Shown here: one piece after another, positions 37,482-50,799 of the stretch | Position numbering within the stretch: the stretch's first letter is position 1 | Layout of the letters: each line of letters starts with the position of its first letter | Assembly (NCBI GenBank): GCA_019614645.1 | Contig: JABWDB010000013.1 | Coordinates: 5,012,501-5,076,500 of the forward strand | DNA: 64,000 nt | Direction: 5' to 3' | From: Stratiolaelaps scimitus | Taxonomy: Eukaryota > Arthropoda > Arachnida > Mesostigmata > Laelapidae | Notes under the pieces: generated by a model | Database searches by the model: none | The model's input: the letters and a program-made list of their open reading frames with translations, nothing else | Told to the model about the DNA's origin: nothing | Position numbers and translations under genes: made by a program

Positions 37482-40400
37482 GGACAGAGTTGTCGTCCGC
37501 TGGATATGGTGGCTCAAATTCGCCGAAGCCAAAGAGAGCGCGCAAGTGCGCTGCTGATGCTGAAAAAAATTATGATGGATCAAGAGACCAAGAGACACCG
37601 AAATGGGCGTCTTGTGGCGGGGGTGGTGTCGCTTTGATGGATAGATCGATGCATCTACCGAAAACTGACCCCTCATGGCGCAAGCGGCATTTATACACAT
37701 ATTAATTGATGTGTACTCATATATATATATATATATATAGTAGGGGTGGTTATTCTGTGACGTCTGCTACGGTGACTGCGCTGGCTGACTTCGGAGTGTG
37801 TGACAGCCATCGAGACAGACACACAAACAGATATTTCTTCGAAGGGGTTGCGCGCGACAGCATCTGTATGGGGATCAACATGGATCAATTTGTGTGCCTG
37901 GGTGTATGTATCGGCTTGTAATCGAGTTTAGCTGTCAGCTCTTGTTCTCGTCTTTGTTGTTTCTGCTTATCCTGTACTGCCTTGTTGTGTGCGTCCCTGT
38001 TTCTTATTGTGCTATTGTTGCTATATATATATATATATATATATACATGCGTAATAACACATGAGTGGGTGACACTAGCGGACAGCCGATAAGTTCAAAA
38101 CTTTTCGGGTCCAGCTTTCGTCTCGCTAACGATAAGCGCGAGTCCGTTAGAATTTAAGAATAGTATTGAAAACTGAAAACACGGCATACGACGATCGTAC
38201 ATCAACATTGACAATAACGAACACCAGTGTGCCGGCATTGACTTCGGGTGCTGACGGCGCCGGAGCACTGCAACCCTGTATAACACTGTGACGACCCCAT
38301 ACTTTCCTTGTCTAGGAACAAGGGAGATGCTCTGTTTTATCACAGATGGGTTTCCGCAGGAGGAGGAGTCTTCTGTGAGAGCGCGATGAATGTGGCGATT
38401 GTGGATAAGCTACCCAGAGGAGGGTTATAATCTAATCTGTGTACATGGTACTGTTCCACCAGTCCGCATGCATCGCTATCGGAACAATAATCAGAGCCGT
38501 ATCTCCAGAGAAAACAGATAGACTATAATGGCACTGGGGTAGCTCTATGATGGTACCACACGCGCCAACCTTTCAGGTGTAATATTAATTTTCCACAAAT
38601 GCCGATTCGCAGATCAGGCCAGCAATTTAGAAGTTCATAATATTCTGATACCACTATGCCTAATCGTACAAATCAAATCACTAGGTTTGATCGATAACAA
38701 ATTGCAGTGATCCGTCATTCGGGTGCTTGCGTTGTCCGACGTTGAACATCGCATTGACTAGCGTTTTTGAACGGCAGCAAGACAAACAGCGAAAACATTT
38801 GGAAAATCCCCCCAACTGTGTGGTGGGTCTGCAGATGGAGGTTGCCACAAGTAATAGCCACACCAGGTGCTTCAGAGCCGATCTTGTCGTACGAACACCA
38901 ATCTGACTAGATGCATGTTACTCGGAGGAGTGTCAGATACAATATTTACTCGATTGTATCATCACATACATTTTAAAACCTCAAAGATATATATATATAT
39001 ATATATATATATGCTTGTGGTGGTGATATGTGCGTTGCATATTACATTACTACCCTGTCATTATTATAATGAATTATCGTTTTTTTTTTAGGTAAAGTGA
39101 CGACATAGTAGAATCACTAGATTAGTATAATAACTATTATTATAACTATTATTATTAGACCCCGGGAACCCCGACACCTAATTAGCAGTGTACATAGAAA
39201 ATAGCATACATGTGTACTCAGCATCGCGTCATCCCCCGCGTATATACCAGTGATGATATTTATCAGTGACGAGCAGTCACTTTGTGACAGTTGCTTGTTG
39301 ACCTCACCGTCACCATCATCCGGATAAAGAATCTCTCTTCTATACAGTCACGTTGCCTTGTCTCGTAGGGCTATAGTACTGTTGATCTGTTCACACTGAC
39401 GTGCGCATAGGTGCACGCACACACGTGGACACAGCCAGGCAGACGCGCAACGTCCCAATCAAAGGTGAACAACGCGATCGCTCTGTCCGCTCGAGTGTAC
39501 ACAAGACGTCGGCGCGGAGAACGAGGCCATGGACGCCACCGCCAACGCCGCCTCTGCTGCTACAACCACCACCACCTACCCCCAAATACTGTTGTCTATC
39601 CGCGTGCTGTTGTCTCAAATCTGTGCGGCCAACCTCGTCACCCGACGATAAATTCAATGAGTGAAATAGTAAATTGAGATTGACGTGTTGGATGAAGCGT
39701 TGAAGGGTGTTCGGCAACTGTTCGTACGTTTCGTTGTATTCGACAATGCATTAGGTATTACGGCATTTCATATCGACGCTGGTCTGTCGGTTCATTGTTT
39801 GACAACAGGCAATCTCTGCGGCGAGCGGGGGAAGTTCGGTTGGACAAACAACAAAAAAAGTGACGTCCCAACGCGGTTCAGAATCGCTGCAGAATGGATA
39901 TTGCTTGGGTGTGAGAACGGTTTTTTTTTTTTTACTTTATACATATTGCCAGAATTGCTGCCTTGGACGTATGTTGCTCTGTCTACCGATAGTGCTATAC
40001 AGATAGAAATAGATATTAGATCGATAGATGGATCCTTTGTCCAAAGGTGATAACGTAAAATACGGCGTAGACGTTACGTATAATAATAATAATAATAATA
40101 ATAAAGGCATATACACAAACATCTGATGATGAATGAACTGTTGAAAGCCTTATCAACGTATGCAGGTCTGACAATCTGCCGCAATGGAAATCTGTGAAAG
40201 GCGATACTGGGCAAGGCCTAGCCAAGGCAACGGTGGAAATTCTTATATAATAATAATAAGCCTACGATACACAACTCATTGACACAAGATGCGTAAGCAT
40301 TTTACCGCGACAAGATTTCACTTCGCGCAAACAACAGCCAACCAAGTACACTCATGCACTGCGACACATTAGTATGACAGCCCCGCTCTTCTTCTGGTTC

Positions 40401-43321
40401 TATGCGTTTGTTCCCACTGACTATTGTCCATTGGCGCAACTTCCGACAATTTCAGCGGCGTCTCCGATAGGACTGTTCGCCCCGTTCTATGGACCTGCTC
40501 TTTGAGCATACAGCTTCGTACTGGCGAGGATTAAGCGAACAGTGAAAGGTTAACACGCCCGTTTCTGATCTCATTGTGGGATTCGACGCAGTTCAGCTAA
40601 GGACATTTCGGTGTCGGCGCGACAGGCATTGTGGCATTCATTGTCTTCTTCTCGCTGTGGCGCTGAAGAAAATCGAAAATCGAGTAAAATTTCAGCCTGA
40701 CTCGATTTCGTACGATAGCCAACTCCACCAGCTCACCAGTTGGATTCGCGCGTGCAGATTCGCCTGACGCGGACGACGCTATCGCGTAATCCTTGAATGC
40801 AGACAGCTCCACGGTTAATTAAGCATCCGCCCGCGCGGACGTGTACGGATTCGATGAATCTCATCGTTGACCGATCGACGAACACATCCAATCTGCTAGG
40901 CAAGGTTGAATGTGACGCTATTTTATACTTCAGCAACGATGGCAGGAACAGCAGCAGCAGTAGCTTGCAGAGGTGGGGAGCAGCAATTAAGCGACACGTT
41001 TCTGTAATGGCTATCGCCTACGCGAAATAGCCTGGCCGCGCCGAGCCGAGAAAGAAGGTCGTCTTCATAATAGAACACTTCTGTCGCTTCCAGCATTCGC
41101 GCTATGCGCAAGTGCATAGTGGTTTTTGCTGACGACGTTTTGACAACTTTGTACATCGTCATTATGTGGATAGCCGCCATTGGGAACTGTCGAACTGGAA
41201 TTGCATTTGGAGATGTTTCCAAAAAAAAAAGTGACCACCGTAAAAAGAACTCACACCACACACAATATGCACAAAATATATAGAACCAAATTAGGCCGAC
41301 AGAGATAGAATCGAACTCGCTGCGTTAATTATCCTTTGTGCCAATGCATACATCCTTCGGAAAGAAAGAGATCGAGAAAATTAAACCCTCGCATCACCGG
41401 CAGATCGCACTGATACGCGCGAACGATACGCTGCGAAGTCGGCATTGGGCTGCTCAATGTCACGCCCGCTGTACGGGCTGTGCATGCGATATGCGACTTG
41501 CTAATTGCCCATGAATGAGTAACGCCCCAGACGAGCAGCGGCGGCGGCGGTGGTGGCTCTGTTCGAAAGTGGTTGCGCCTTCGTCGTCAGAAGGGCACGG
41601 TCGGGGATGGGCCACGGCTGTGGTCGTCGCCGGTTGTCAACAACGGACCTTCTACGTGACGCATCGCATTGGGCGCGATACTCAAAAGTGTCAACACGTC
41701 TCACCCGCTGACCGGCCGGGTACACGTGGTGCGTGCCGTTTCAATTAAGTCGTCAGCCATATCCATTAACGATGGCACGATAGTAACCAACCGAACGAAC
41801 GGCCAGTGATACCTATAATAGCTATTATAACTAGCCAGCAGGAATGGTCGGCGCGCCGAATCCCCACAACAGCGGGGACAAATAAGCATCGAGATCTCGC
41901 GTATAAAGAAAACAACTCATTATACAAATATACGCACCCGTCCAAAACGCTCACATAGAAAGTCCCATAGAGAGAGAGAGAGAGCTAGCAAGAGAAACTA
42001 CGACCGGTGATCGATAGGGAGGCTTAGGTAGAGAGAGAGAGAGAGAGGGAGAGAGATGTAATATTATCTGCAAGTTCGTAGTATCTACCAACGGCTTCCT
42101 TGGCAATCCGACCCCGAGATGCGATCAGATCCCCGGATATTGTCGGCTCGTCAACACCAATAGGGACCAACCCCTTCGATTTTGCTTCGTATTTTTATTT
42201 CTCTCGTCACCGTCTCTCGTCGGCGACTATTTGCATCCAGAAGTAGTTTGTCTGCCGCCGGCACCGCTGCCGCCGCCTGACTAACACACGCACGCATCTC
42301 TGTTCCCTCTGCGCCCTCTGCGAAGCGATGCTTCGCATAGAATTGCATTTTTATTCGTCTGCTACCGTCTGGTTACTGCTGCTGCTGGTGGCGTTGATAG
42401 TGATATGTATCTTTCTCGTCCTAAAATGGTGGTGTCTTTATCTCGATTGAAGTATCCCTCTCCCGTTGACCTTGCCTGCACGCTTGTTGGTGATCGTCTG
42501 TACTTGGAACAGCGTGACTTGTTGGTTTGCTAACGAACGCCGTATGGGGCACGGGCGAGCAGAAAAGGGGAGCATTGTATCGCTTCGCCGGAGTTTAATT
42601 TCCTCTAGCTTTTCATTCCTCGCCGTGCTACGTGTAATACATTTGGCAGGAGAAGGTCCTGCCTTGCAACATCCGGGGCGAGTAATAGTGATAAGCTCGG
42701 ATAAAACGAACATCCTGTTCGTGGTCATGTTGCGTTTGGTCTTCAGATTACTTCATTCAGGCAGCCGACGATCACCCGATACAATACTGTCACACTTACC
42801 TATACCATGTTTAGCGTCGAGTGATATCACAGAGAACGGAAAGCACTCATACCCGAATCAAACAACACACACAAACCGAATTGATTCGAATTGTAATCTA
42901 TCCATTTCAAACTATGTATTGATTATTGTTTAATTTCGTGGCGATTCATTGTGTGCGTTTCATTATTTCTCATATTCTTTTATGTCTTCTTCGTCGTCCC
43001 AGATTTCCATTGAGCTACAACAGAAACAAAGCAAATCAAACAGCATTTACAGTTCATACAACGTCCGATTTGATCAGACGGACTCCCGGTCTAACTGGTG
43101 GTCAATCGGCTGGCACTGCCACAAGCTGCCGGCACGGAAACGTTAGCATTTGCGGGAATTGTTTATACGCACGATAGTTTGTACGACCCAGACGATGCAA
43201 AAGCATAACACACCGCAGCAGCTTGTTGATTTTTCCACTATCTTTGTCTGTGATCAGTCGAGAACAGCCCGACGAGTCTGTAGAGGGCGCGCCAACAATC
43301 AATAGATCAATAGGAACATAC
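37479..43321. other. Gene-poor stretch; TA, TAA and GA tracts
   Basis: No supportable gene. (TA)n lies at 37719-37739, 38022-38045 and 38987-39012. The sequence at 38044-38060 repeats the one at 22519. There is a (TAA)n tract at 40080-40104, short GA tracts near 41969-41985 and 42032-42056, and several T or A homopolymers. Frames of up to 155 codons (42466-42933 plus) use non-ATG starts and lack domains. Confidence 0.5.
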
Positions 43322-43514
43322 CCGTTCCAGCAGATCCCATTATGGTGTCCACCTCAACGGCAGCTTCTGTATGCTGCAGCCTGCCTTTGATTTTATATCG
43401 CTGCGGCAACAGCGCCAGCCGGTAGTGACCGTATTCGCGGCCTAGCTCTAGGTGTTGTGTTATCGTGGAAAGATACTCGATCCCCGTCATGTTTGTGACG
43501 GGCGTTTTTGTGTC
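43322..43514 (-). CDS. Candidate internal exon (unknown protein)
   Basis: On the minus strand a good acceptor, TTGTATTATGTTCGCAG, leads into a 193-base open segment (phase 0) ending at a GTATGT donor (complement of 43316-43321). The 64-residue translation starts DTKTPVTNMTGIEYLSTITQ and includes LELGREYGHYRLALLPQRYK. It is non-repetitive and of ordinary globular composition. Both boundaries and the open frame agree, which is better than for most frames here, but I do not recognise the domain and cannot place it in a gene. If it is real, the gene runs on the minus strand like the 57.8-59.2 kb exon, but a link is speculation. Confidence 0.35.
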
Positions 43515-45289
43515 CTGCGAACATAATACAAGCGACATCGTCACCGCTGTTCCTGCCAAAACAACATGAATGCCGACTCGGCGCGACACTCGCTGAATCT
43601 GCGACGGTTAACCTCTACGTTCGACTGATTTCTGTAGATGTCGCCCAGTAACTAATAAGTCGCAAATGGCGGTGGCGGTCGTGAGCGGGATTTCTCCATT
43701 TCACGTATAGTATTGATTTTTGTTGTTCGCTCTCGCCCAATTTGGTAGCTTGCCAGCTTTGGTCGACGTTTGACCACCGCGGCACCACAACGAGCATGTG
43801 CCGCGGCCGTTGACTAAGTTGCGATATCAGCAACGGCGGAGATCGGTGTGCCCGCGGCGACTTGATTCGTTCTGGAGGCTGTGAATCGCCTCGCTCAGAT
43901 CGACGTCTCCCTACGGCGTATCGCCTACGTCTGTGAAAAGCCCGTGTGGGTGTGTTCGTGTGTACATCTGGGTGCGTGTGTTGTCCGTACCAGGTTCAAT
44001 TTCCTTCCTCCAGAAGAGCAGTTCGTATCTAAACAGGCTGAAGCTGGTAGTTTCGTTCAATATCAACACGGGCGTTGGCAAGCCTCGCCGCAGTTTGATA
44101 CTTCAATCACAAGTGAGGTGTGAATTAGGTGGCGCGACTCATCAAAAGTGTTACAATAAACTGTCTAGTGAACAGCTAGAGCTCGCACTAAGAACGCGAA
44201 TAGTCAAATGAGAATAGTTCGTCGATGCCAGCCGCCTGTAACAGCTGTCAATCGATTGAACTGGATATTAAACGATTCTAACGAGGCGTATTCGGTACAG
44301 TCAAACACGACCGTTTGTACGCCGTTTGCGGTAGAATACAATTGCGCGGTCTTGTTTTGATATCTCCTTCGAATCATTTTCTGGCCAGCCGAACGATTTC
44401 CACTCGCAGGCACAAAACTAATCATCGCCACAATACGACATTCACTGGCAGCGAGAGCCAACTCGATCTGGTCGAACGAAAAGTCGAGTGTAGATGTGTC
44501 TGAGTTTCGCTGCCACCTCTACACCGCTCCTAGAATCGACGAAGATATTTCAAAAATAAACGAACACCAAGCACCAACCTGGAACAAAAAAAAACCAATC
44601 GAGTTTCGCTGTTGACGGGCCGGAGGGGTGAATCCGCGGAGGCCTGTTTTCGGTTTCGTTTGAAGCAAAAACTACTGCCCATGGTACCACGGCCATCTGA
44701 CAAGAGGACCCATCCCACACGGGGACACGCTGAGGCGTCCGGAAAACGGCGACAAAATTGCGACGCACCACCATCGGCAAAAACCTCTTCGCTGAGACGG
44801 CAACTCAATGCGGACAGGGCCATGAGAATGGCGCCCGCTATATAGGCGCAGGCGGTGTGTGTGTGTGGTATCATCGGTCGAAGTTAAGTGAGAAGAAACA
44901 TAAAACACCCGATACCAATCGATATACACATTAGGCCCCTGTCTCAAATGCCCGTGAAAACAACGTCCGGTGTCCTTGTTCGTGGGGTATAGGAAAACAA
45001 CGGAATATATCCTTGGAAAGCTGTCGTATTTATTTCGCAATTAATAACAAGTTCATTGTCTGAATAAGAAGGTCTGATAGCATAATAAGGATTTATATGT
45101 TATTATATTATAGTTATCTCGATGTAAGCGTAGTCACTGTCATAGCTAGAAACGTGGGTATGTTATCTACAGGTTGGTGTAATGGTATCACGCCAGCTGC
45201 TGCAATTACAGCCTACGAAACAAATGGGTATATGGGCATCCTGTGTTGCAATCTATGTTTTACTGAAACATATACATGTAGGTTTATGC
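43515..45289. other. No supportable gene
   Basis: Unique sequence. A minus-strand open frame at 44204-44461 has ordinary composition (includes YASLESFNIQFNRLTAVTGG) but no donor. Others overlap on both strands. A short GT run lies at 44858-44867. Confidence 0.4.
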
Positions 45290-45380
45290 AATATATATAT
45301 ATATATATATATATACATAATTTCTGTACAATACATCATTTGCTGCGACAAAGGAGTGTGTCGTATATATATATATATAT
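45290..45380. repeat. Two adjacent (TA)n tracts
   Basis: (TA)n at 45290-45315 and 45364-45380, separated by about 48 bases of unique sequence. Confidence 0.9.
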
Positions 45381-45842
45381 TATGTGTGTGTACGTTCTTG
45401 ACGCCGTTCGCTCTGCAGCGCCTTTCCCTCGACACACTGTCCCCAACTAATTCTCTAATAATTGTTTATTTAAAATTGTATAAATTCATTAATTAATGAT
45501 TCGTATACTAGTATATATCTATGTATGTCATAGAAATAATGTCAAACAGCTTTCAGCTAGGCTTTCTACAAATGCAATTCACCTGAAAAATATTTAGTCC
45601 GACACCAAGGGACATAGACACACAAATATCTATATATAAATACATATATACAATACACTTCCTTGTGGTAGCAAAGGAGCACAGTAATTACGTATTATAC
45701 ATTATCCAAAACTGTCCCATGCATTCGTTCCCTCTGACCTTTGTTTCTTCGATTATTAAAAAATATTTTCTCAACAATATCGTTACCATAGAGCCCACTC
45801 TCTCACTCTCTCCATTCGTTCCTTTATGTGATATGTATATAG

Positions 45843-45848
<6 letters not shown>
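45381..45848. other. AT-rich, no gene seen
   Basis: AT-rich spacer with no repeat family or exon signal apart from short alternating AT runs near 45620-45655. Confidence 0.55.

Positions 45849-45892
<44 letters not shown>
45849..45892. repeat. (TA)n microsatellite, long
   Basis: A TA tract of about 44 bases. Confidence 0.95.
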
Positions 45893-45896
<4 letters not shown>

Positions 45897-46385
45897 CACG
45901 TCATTACTCGATATAACGGTATTGGCCGGCCCGATGATGATAGGGTTTGCGAACTTTTACTCGTAGGGTACAAGTAGCGATTACGGATACGGCCGCGCCT
46001 CGATCGTCGACGTACGGCCAACAACGACTAATATTGTCCCACATTCACAGGCATACACGGTCGCACACGCAGACACAAAATGGTAGCAGATAAAAGTAAA
46101 GCTGTCCGGAAGGTTCACGGCAGTCACAATTTGGCGGTGGCCACGCGGACGACGCCACGATGAAGAGAAATCGACGACGCTCTTCGTCGCGTTCTTCAGC
46201 GGCCCTATGCTAGCTACTGCTGCTGCTGCTATTGCGGGTAACAGCAGCAGCGGGAGCTGCAGCAAAAGCCGCCGCCGCAGCGACACTAGTAGAGCGAAAA
46301 AAAACAGGCAATGACAAACTGGGACTCCGACCCAGACGATCGACTGGTCACCATTAATTTCAGTTAATTACTCTTCGTCCGACAG

Positions 46386-46386
<1 letters not shown>

Positions 46387-46452
<66 letters not shown>
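46387..46452. repeat. (TA)n microsatellite, very long
   Basis: An uninterrupted TA tract of about 66 bases, the longest pure tract in the window. Confidence 0.95.
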
Positions 46453-46455
<3 letters not shown>

Positions 46456-49372
46456 AAGAAATATTGAACATCTATGTGATTGCAAACGACTCTAGTCGGC
46501 CGGTGAGCCATCGATCTGTCTCTCGGCCTTCGATGCTTCGTTCCTCTGCCCTCTAATTTTGTGCACCAGCGTTTGAAGTCGGATTTTCGCTATCTCTGCT
46601 TGCTGGCCGGCTCTATCCTCGATTGATCGGCCGTTCTCTACAATCGAGAACAATCACGTTTGTCTCGAGTGCATTTCGGAGTCGTTTTAACTTTTTAACG
46701 AACTGGCTGTTGCTTGCTAGATTATCTGCCAGCCGGGAATGATGTTGAAATCTAAAATAGCAGGAAGAATATTAACGGGAACTAACGTCTGGACGAGGTC
46801 CTCGTCAAGAACGTCATCGTTATCGACGCCTCGACGCTGATGTCGCGGCATCCTATCGACGGACCTTCCATGGCACTTGAACCAAGTGTATTACGCCGCT
46901 TGAACGTTGTGCATATGTGTGGGTATCTTGTGTTCGTCTGGAATTCGTACGCACCCGCGTTTGTGTCTTCTGACCATCATGTACATTTGGGTGTTTCTAC
47001 CTGTTTATATATATATATATATATATGTATGTATGGTATAATATGCCGTAGACGAGACGGACAGCTCGATCAAACATAGGCCATTCCTCATCCCCATATT
47101 ATATATATATCTCTCTTTCTCTCTCACCCTATCTCTATACGATGTCATTTTGACTATATATTATAGCACACTAATGATGCGTGGAGTGGAGCATAGAACG
47201 AACCCCAACCTAATGGAACAACGGCTTCCACAAGATGGCCGACCCGTTTTGCTCTTGCTCAGAGGTTTCTTCTAGTGTAGCTACATCTTCTCGACACGTC
47301 TTATATCAGTTCCTCTCGGAATATAGCTATGCAGCAGTAAGCACGCGAACAGACGGCCTGCAAAGCGGAGCGTTTTGTCCGCAGCTATCGAACTACGATA
47401 TGACACGCTACACGCACTATCCAGATCTCATCTCGCTGTGTTTCGTTCAGTATGGAACGATTACGGCGGCCGTTTGCTGCCGCTGCGGTCCCTGCCACGC
47501 TGTCATCTAGTGATGGCGTTCGTATCGCCGGTCAGATTATTAGCGGTAGATAAGGGGTTAATTTTTCAGAAGGACGACAACAACGACTAAATAGACGAAG
47601 AACATCCTCAGGCGAAGATGCAAAATAACCGAGGCGGCGGCGGCGGCAAAGAGGCAAATGATTCCTACGAGCCATCACCAAGGAAGGCAATCTACTGATA
47701 TATATATATATATATATATACATATTTGTTTATACACACGCAATATATACAACGCGAGACGAGGTCTCATTATCCGCGGTGAAAGCGCTAATACCAATAT
47801 TGGCTGTTTCTGCCCTGCCAGCTGCCCCGGCAACTGTTGTTGTTGCTGTTGTTGCTGTTACTTGTATTTATATCTGCTTCTATGATCTCCCGCTTTCTGA
47901 TACAGTGCGACGTCGCAACAACCGCGCCGGAACAGACAGAGATCATGGACTAATCATGAACCGCTAATCAGAGTCACTGTTTGGCATCGCCGTTTGGCTA
48001 TTGAAGACTTCGATCTTTCGATAGGCCAATTCGCCGATCGACCCTATCCCAGCGTCGCATTCAATGAGCAAAATGTCACCCCGCCCGACGACGGCCGCCG
48101 CCGCCGTCGCTGCCGCCTGCGCGAATCCCGAACAAGCACAGGGTAGCAGCAGTCGGCCTCCGCGGCAGGGCCGGCCGAACGAGCGGGCGCGTTGCGCTCG
48201 AAGCAGCGCAAGCCAATTCGTTGTGGCACGTCTCGATAAAAAAAAAAAAATTGAATACGTACACATAGGTACGCGAAGATCAGCCGGCGTTTTGAGCCGA
48301 CTGATCGCAGATGACACCGCTTTCATCACCTGAAAGATGCTGCTGGGTGGCATTCGAACGAAAGCCACCGGAGAGCAGAACGTCACCACTAGTGAGAGTG
48401 GAGAGAAATCGTCGGTGGGCCAGAAATCGTCGCCGACGTTATTAAACGCTGTGAGCCCGTTGTATATTTGCCGTTTGATTTGCGTTTGCAATCATCCGGA
48501 CGCCATCGAATGATCGCTGCCAGCGACGATGCAGCGATGGATGGAGTCGTGCTAGCGTAGCCGTGACTGAGTTGTCGTGGGAAAAACGATTGCACAAGAC
48601 AACGAGAGACGGCTGGGCCCCGCAGTGATATTGTGGACCGACTGATGATGATACGCATAAACGGCAGACGGCTGATGTCACCGAGCTGGGCTAGCTCCCC
48701 GATCACAATCAGCGATTGGTTCCCGTTAACTACGTCGGTGCAGTGCGAGTCCAGCAGATTGGCCTACGTGAGCGAGTGTTCGGCGATATTGTACACTACG
48801 CAACGGCGAAGATCGATGGAACAAACATAAACATGAAAAACAGCGGCGGCGGCAACAGCAATCGATGCAGACGACGTTTTAAAATCGTAGATCGTCAAGG
48901 TGCGGCGGAGGTCCTAGACTGAGACGGACATACGTTTCCGATGATGATTTATGAGCCGATTCTATAATAGTCCCGGTTAATCGAAATCTGGCACAATCTG
49001 GTGTGATGTGTTTATGGCGAAATTGTGGACAGCTCGATTTTGTGCTATCGCCAATATGTCTGCTTATGTTAAATATGTATGTACACGACGATATTTGCAA
49101 TGGTGAATCTGTACGTGGCAAAGGTTGCCATCCTCTGCTCGCTTGTCATGAGGAAAGTTGTCTTGGCTGAACTTCGACCATAACCGGTCAGTCCGTCAAT
49201 CAGATCGATCCTGTCCTCATGTCAAACCCTATGGGAGAAAGTGTGTTGTGGTATGTGCTCCATACCACATAAATACAATAGGTATATAGATAAATAAATA
49301 TGTGACCCAAAGATGACAAGCTATGACAATTATACCCTTATCACAACACCATTAAGGTAGAAGGTAGGTTTT

Positions 49373-49378
<6 letters not shown>
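46453..49378. other. No supportable gene; TA and GC-rich patches
   Basis: (TA)n at 47006-47026 and 47698-47721. A minus-strand frame over 47964-48491 is interrupted in composition by alanine and arginine runs and a poly-A/T-derived phenylalanine run. I do not accept it. A 68-codon plus frame at 48716-48922 is coding-like but unsupported. Confidence 0.45.

Positions 49379-49407
<29 letters not shown>
49379..49407. repeat. (TA)n microsatellite
   Basis: A TA tract of about 29 bases. Confidence 0.95.
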
Positions 49408-49410
<3 letters not shown>

Positions 49411-49709
49411 TATCTTCATGTGCAGTAAGTACGGCGGGGCTTGGGCGGTGAGACGAATTTTGGACGAATTTCGCTGTGAAACGAACGAGAGATATAAACA
49501 AGCCTTGCCGTATCATAGTAAGCGATGCGCGGTTGTGCAACGGGTTTCTGCACGTAGTGTAGTATCAGCACGGCATTAACATTGGGTCAACTTCGAAGGG
49601 TTTCTCGCTCGCTGGTTTCGACTCTTGTCAGAATCCTGCATTAATTTGTATATGATATTGTACATTCGCACATGTCGCACGTGCCAATATACAGGGGATT
49701 TGAAACGTC

Positions 49710-49730
49710 ACTGCAGTAATTTACTGCAGT
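49710..49730. repeat. 21-bp perfect palindrome
   Basis: ACTGCAGTAA, one central T, then TTACTGCAGT. The arms are exact reverse complements. Confidence 0.85.
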
Positions 49731-50611
49731 ATTTATCAGCAGAGCAATATTTCTATCCTCGTGACTTGAAAAGCCGCGAACGTGACACGAATAGTAGCTG
49801 AAGGAATTGTATGATGGTGAGCAGTTATAATTTCAATCGATTCGGGCCACAGATTCGGCTGTTACTGAGTCAAAATTGAATTAATGAATATCAATGGACG
49901 CTGTTCACACTGGGGAGCTTGAGACGGTTTCTGAGTGCTCTGTCGTGTTAGTTAGGATAAATATATTGGAAAGGAGTCGCTTGAAGGCAGGCTCCTCGGG
50001 GTCGAGAAGGGCTTCTGGGCTGAGTGAAACGCTAGTAGAACTACAAGCTGTACTGACACCTGATGGACGAGGAGATTGATGAGGGAATCTATCCCGTGGA
50101 TTCAGCACATCTAACATTGGTGATCCTTACGCAGGATATGTCGCATATCGAAGTAATTGCCTAGCAATTACCAAGCAGCGGGGATGGGCGGTGTCCGACT
50201 TTACTGAACGGGTTTGTAAATGAGTCCCACACTTTTCACTTACATTTAGCTGGTGGCTCACGTGTGGATCATGCCTTCCCGAAATCCTTATAGAAAAAAG
50301 GATATCGCGCAGGACGCTTGTTTTCAGCCGTTCTCCTGTGTGCCGGGCCCCGGGACCACCCTTGGGTGTTACGTCAACGACCAATCGAAGTTACCTTTAC
50401 ACTATTTTTTAAACCTCTCGTACCTGACAAAAATCCACAGATGGAGCGGAATGATAAAGAAATCCAAAGATATTCGCCGGGGTTCGATATGCCCTTATGG
50501 CATATGTCTCTAATCTATATCATAGTGTATATATATATATATATATACTCCCCCCTATGTATCATTGTCCAAGATGCTCATCAGTAGATCCATGCAGGAG
50601 ACTCACAGGAC

Positions 50612-50633
50612 TCACTCAAGTGATCTTGAGTGA
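50612..50633. repeat. 22-bp palindrome
   Basis: TCACTCAAG, spacer TGAT, then CTTGAGTGA. The 9-bp arms pair exactly, and a further copy of GAGTGATCTTG follows at about 50637. Confidence 0.85.
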
Positions 50634-50799
50634 CATGAGTGATCTTGCCACCAGCCGCTCAAGATCGATGTATGTAATTGTCCCAATAATTTTTGTCATC
50701 TGCTAAGCCGACCCGCAGTGAACGATTTCGCCCGATATTGAGTCTAGCCAGAAGCCGATTCTCGCAACACAATACCACAATTTCTCCCTTTATTTTCAG

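Larger units (their letters stand above)
49408..50799. other. Stretch with three short palindromes; no firm gene
   Basis: Perfect short palindromes lie at 49710-49730, 50153-50171 and 50612-50633, and (TA)n at 50528-50549. Frames over 49894-50117 and 50127-50513 are open and coding-like on both strands, but neither strand can be preferred and no domain is recognised. The segment ends with a strong polypyrimidine acceptor at about 50780-50799. Confidence 0.45.

Noticed and set aside
41290..41330. B-box-like GAGTTCGATTC on the minus strand
   Set aside because: The A-box-like sequence (TTGGCACAAAGG) is too close for a normal tRNA promoter, and no stems form. A decayed SINE head is possible but not supportable.
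46300..46345. T-arm-like CTGGG/CCCAG stem followed by a T run on the minus strand
   Set aside because: The 7-nt loop lacks the TTC of a tRNA T loop and no acceptor or D arm is present. Not called as tRNA.
47964..48491. 175-codon minus-strand open frame
   Set aside because: Contains poly-Phe from an A run and Ala/Arg low-complexity. Other frames are equally open.
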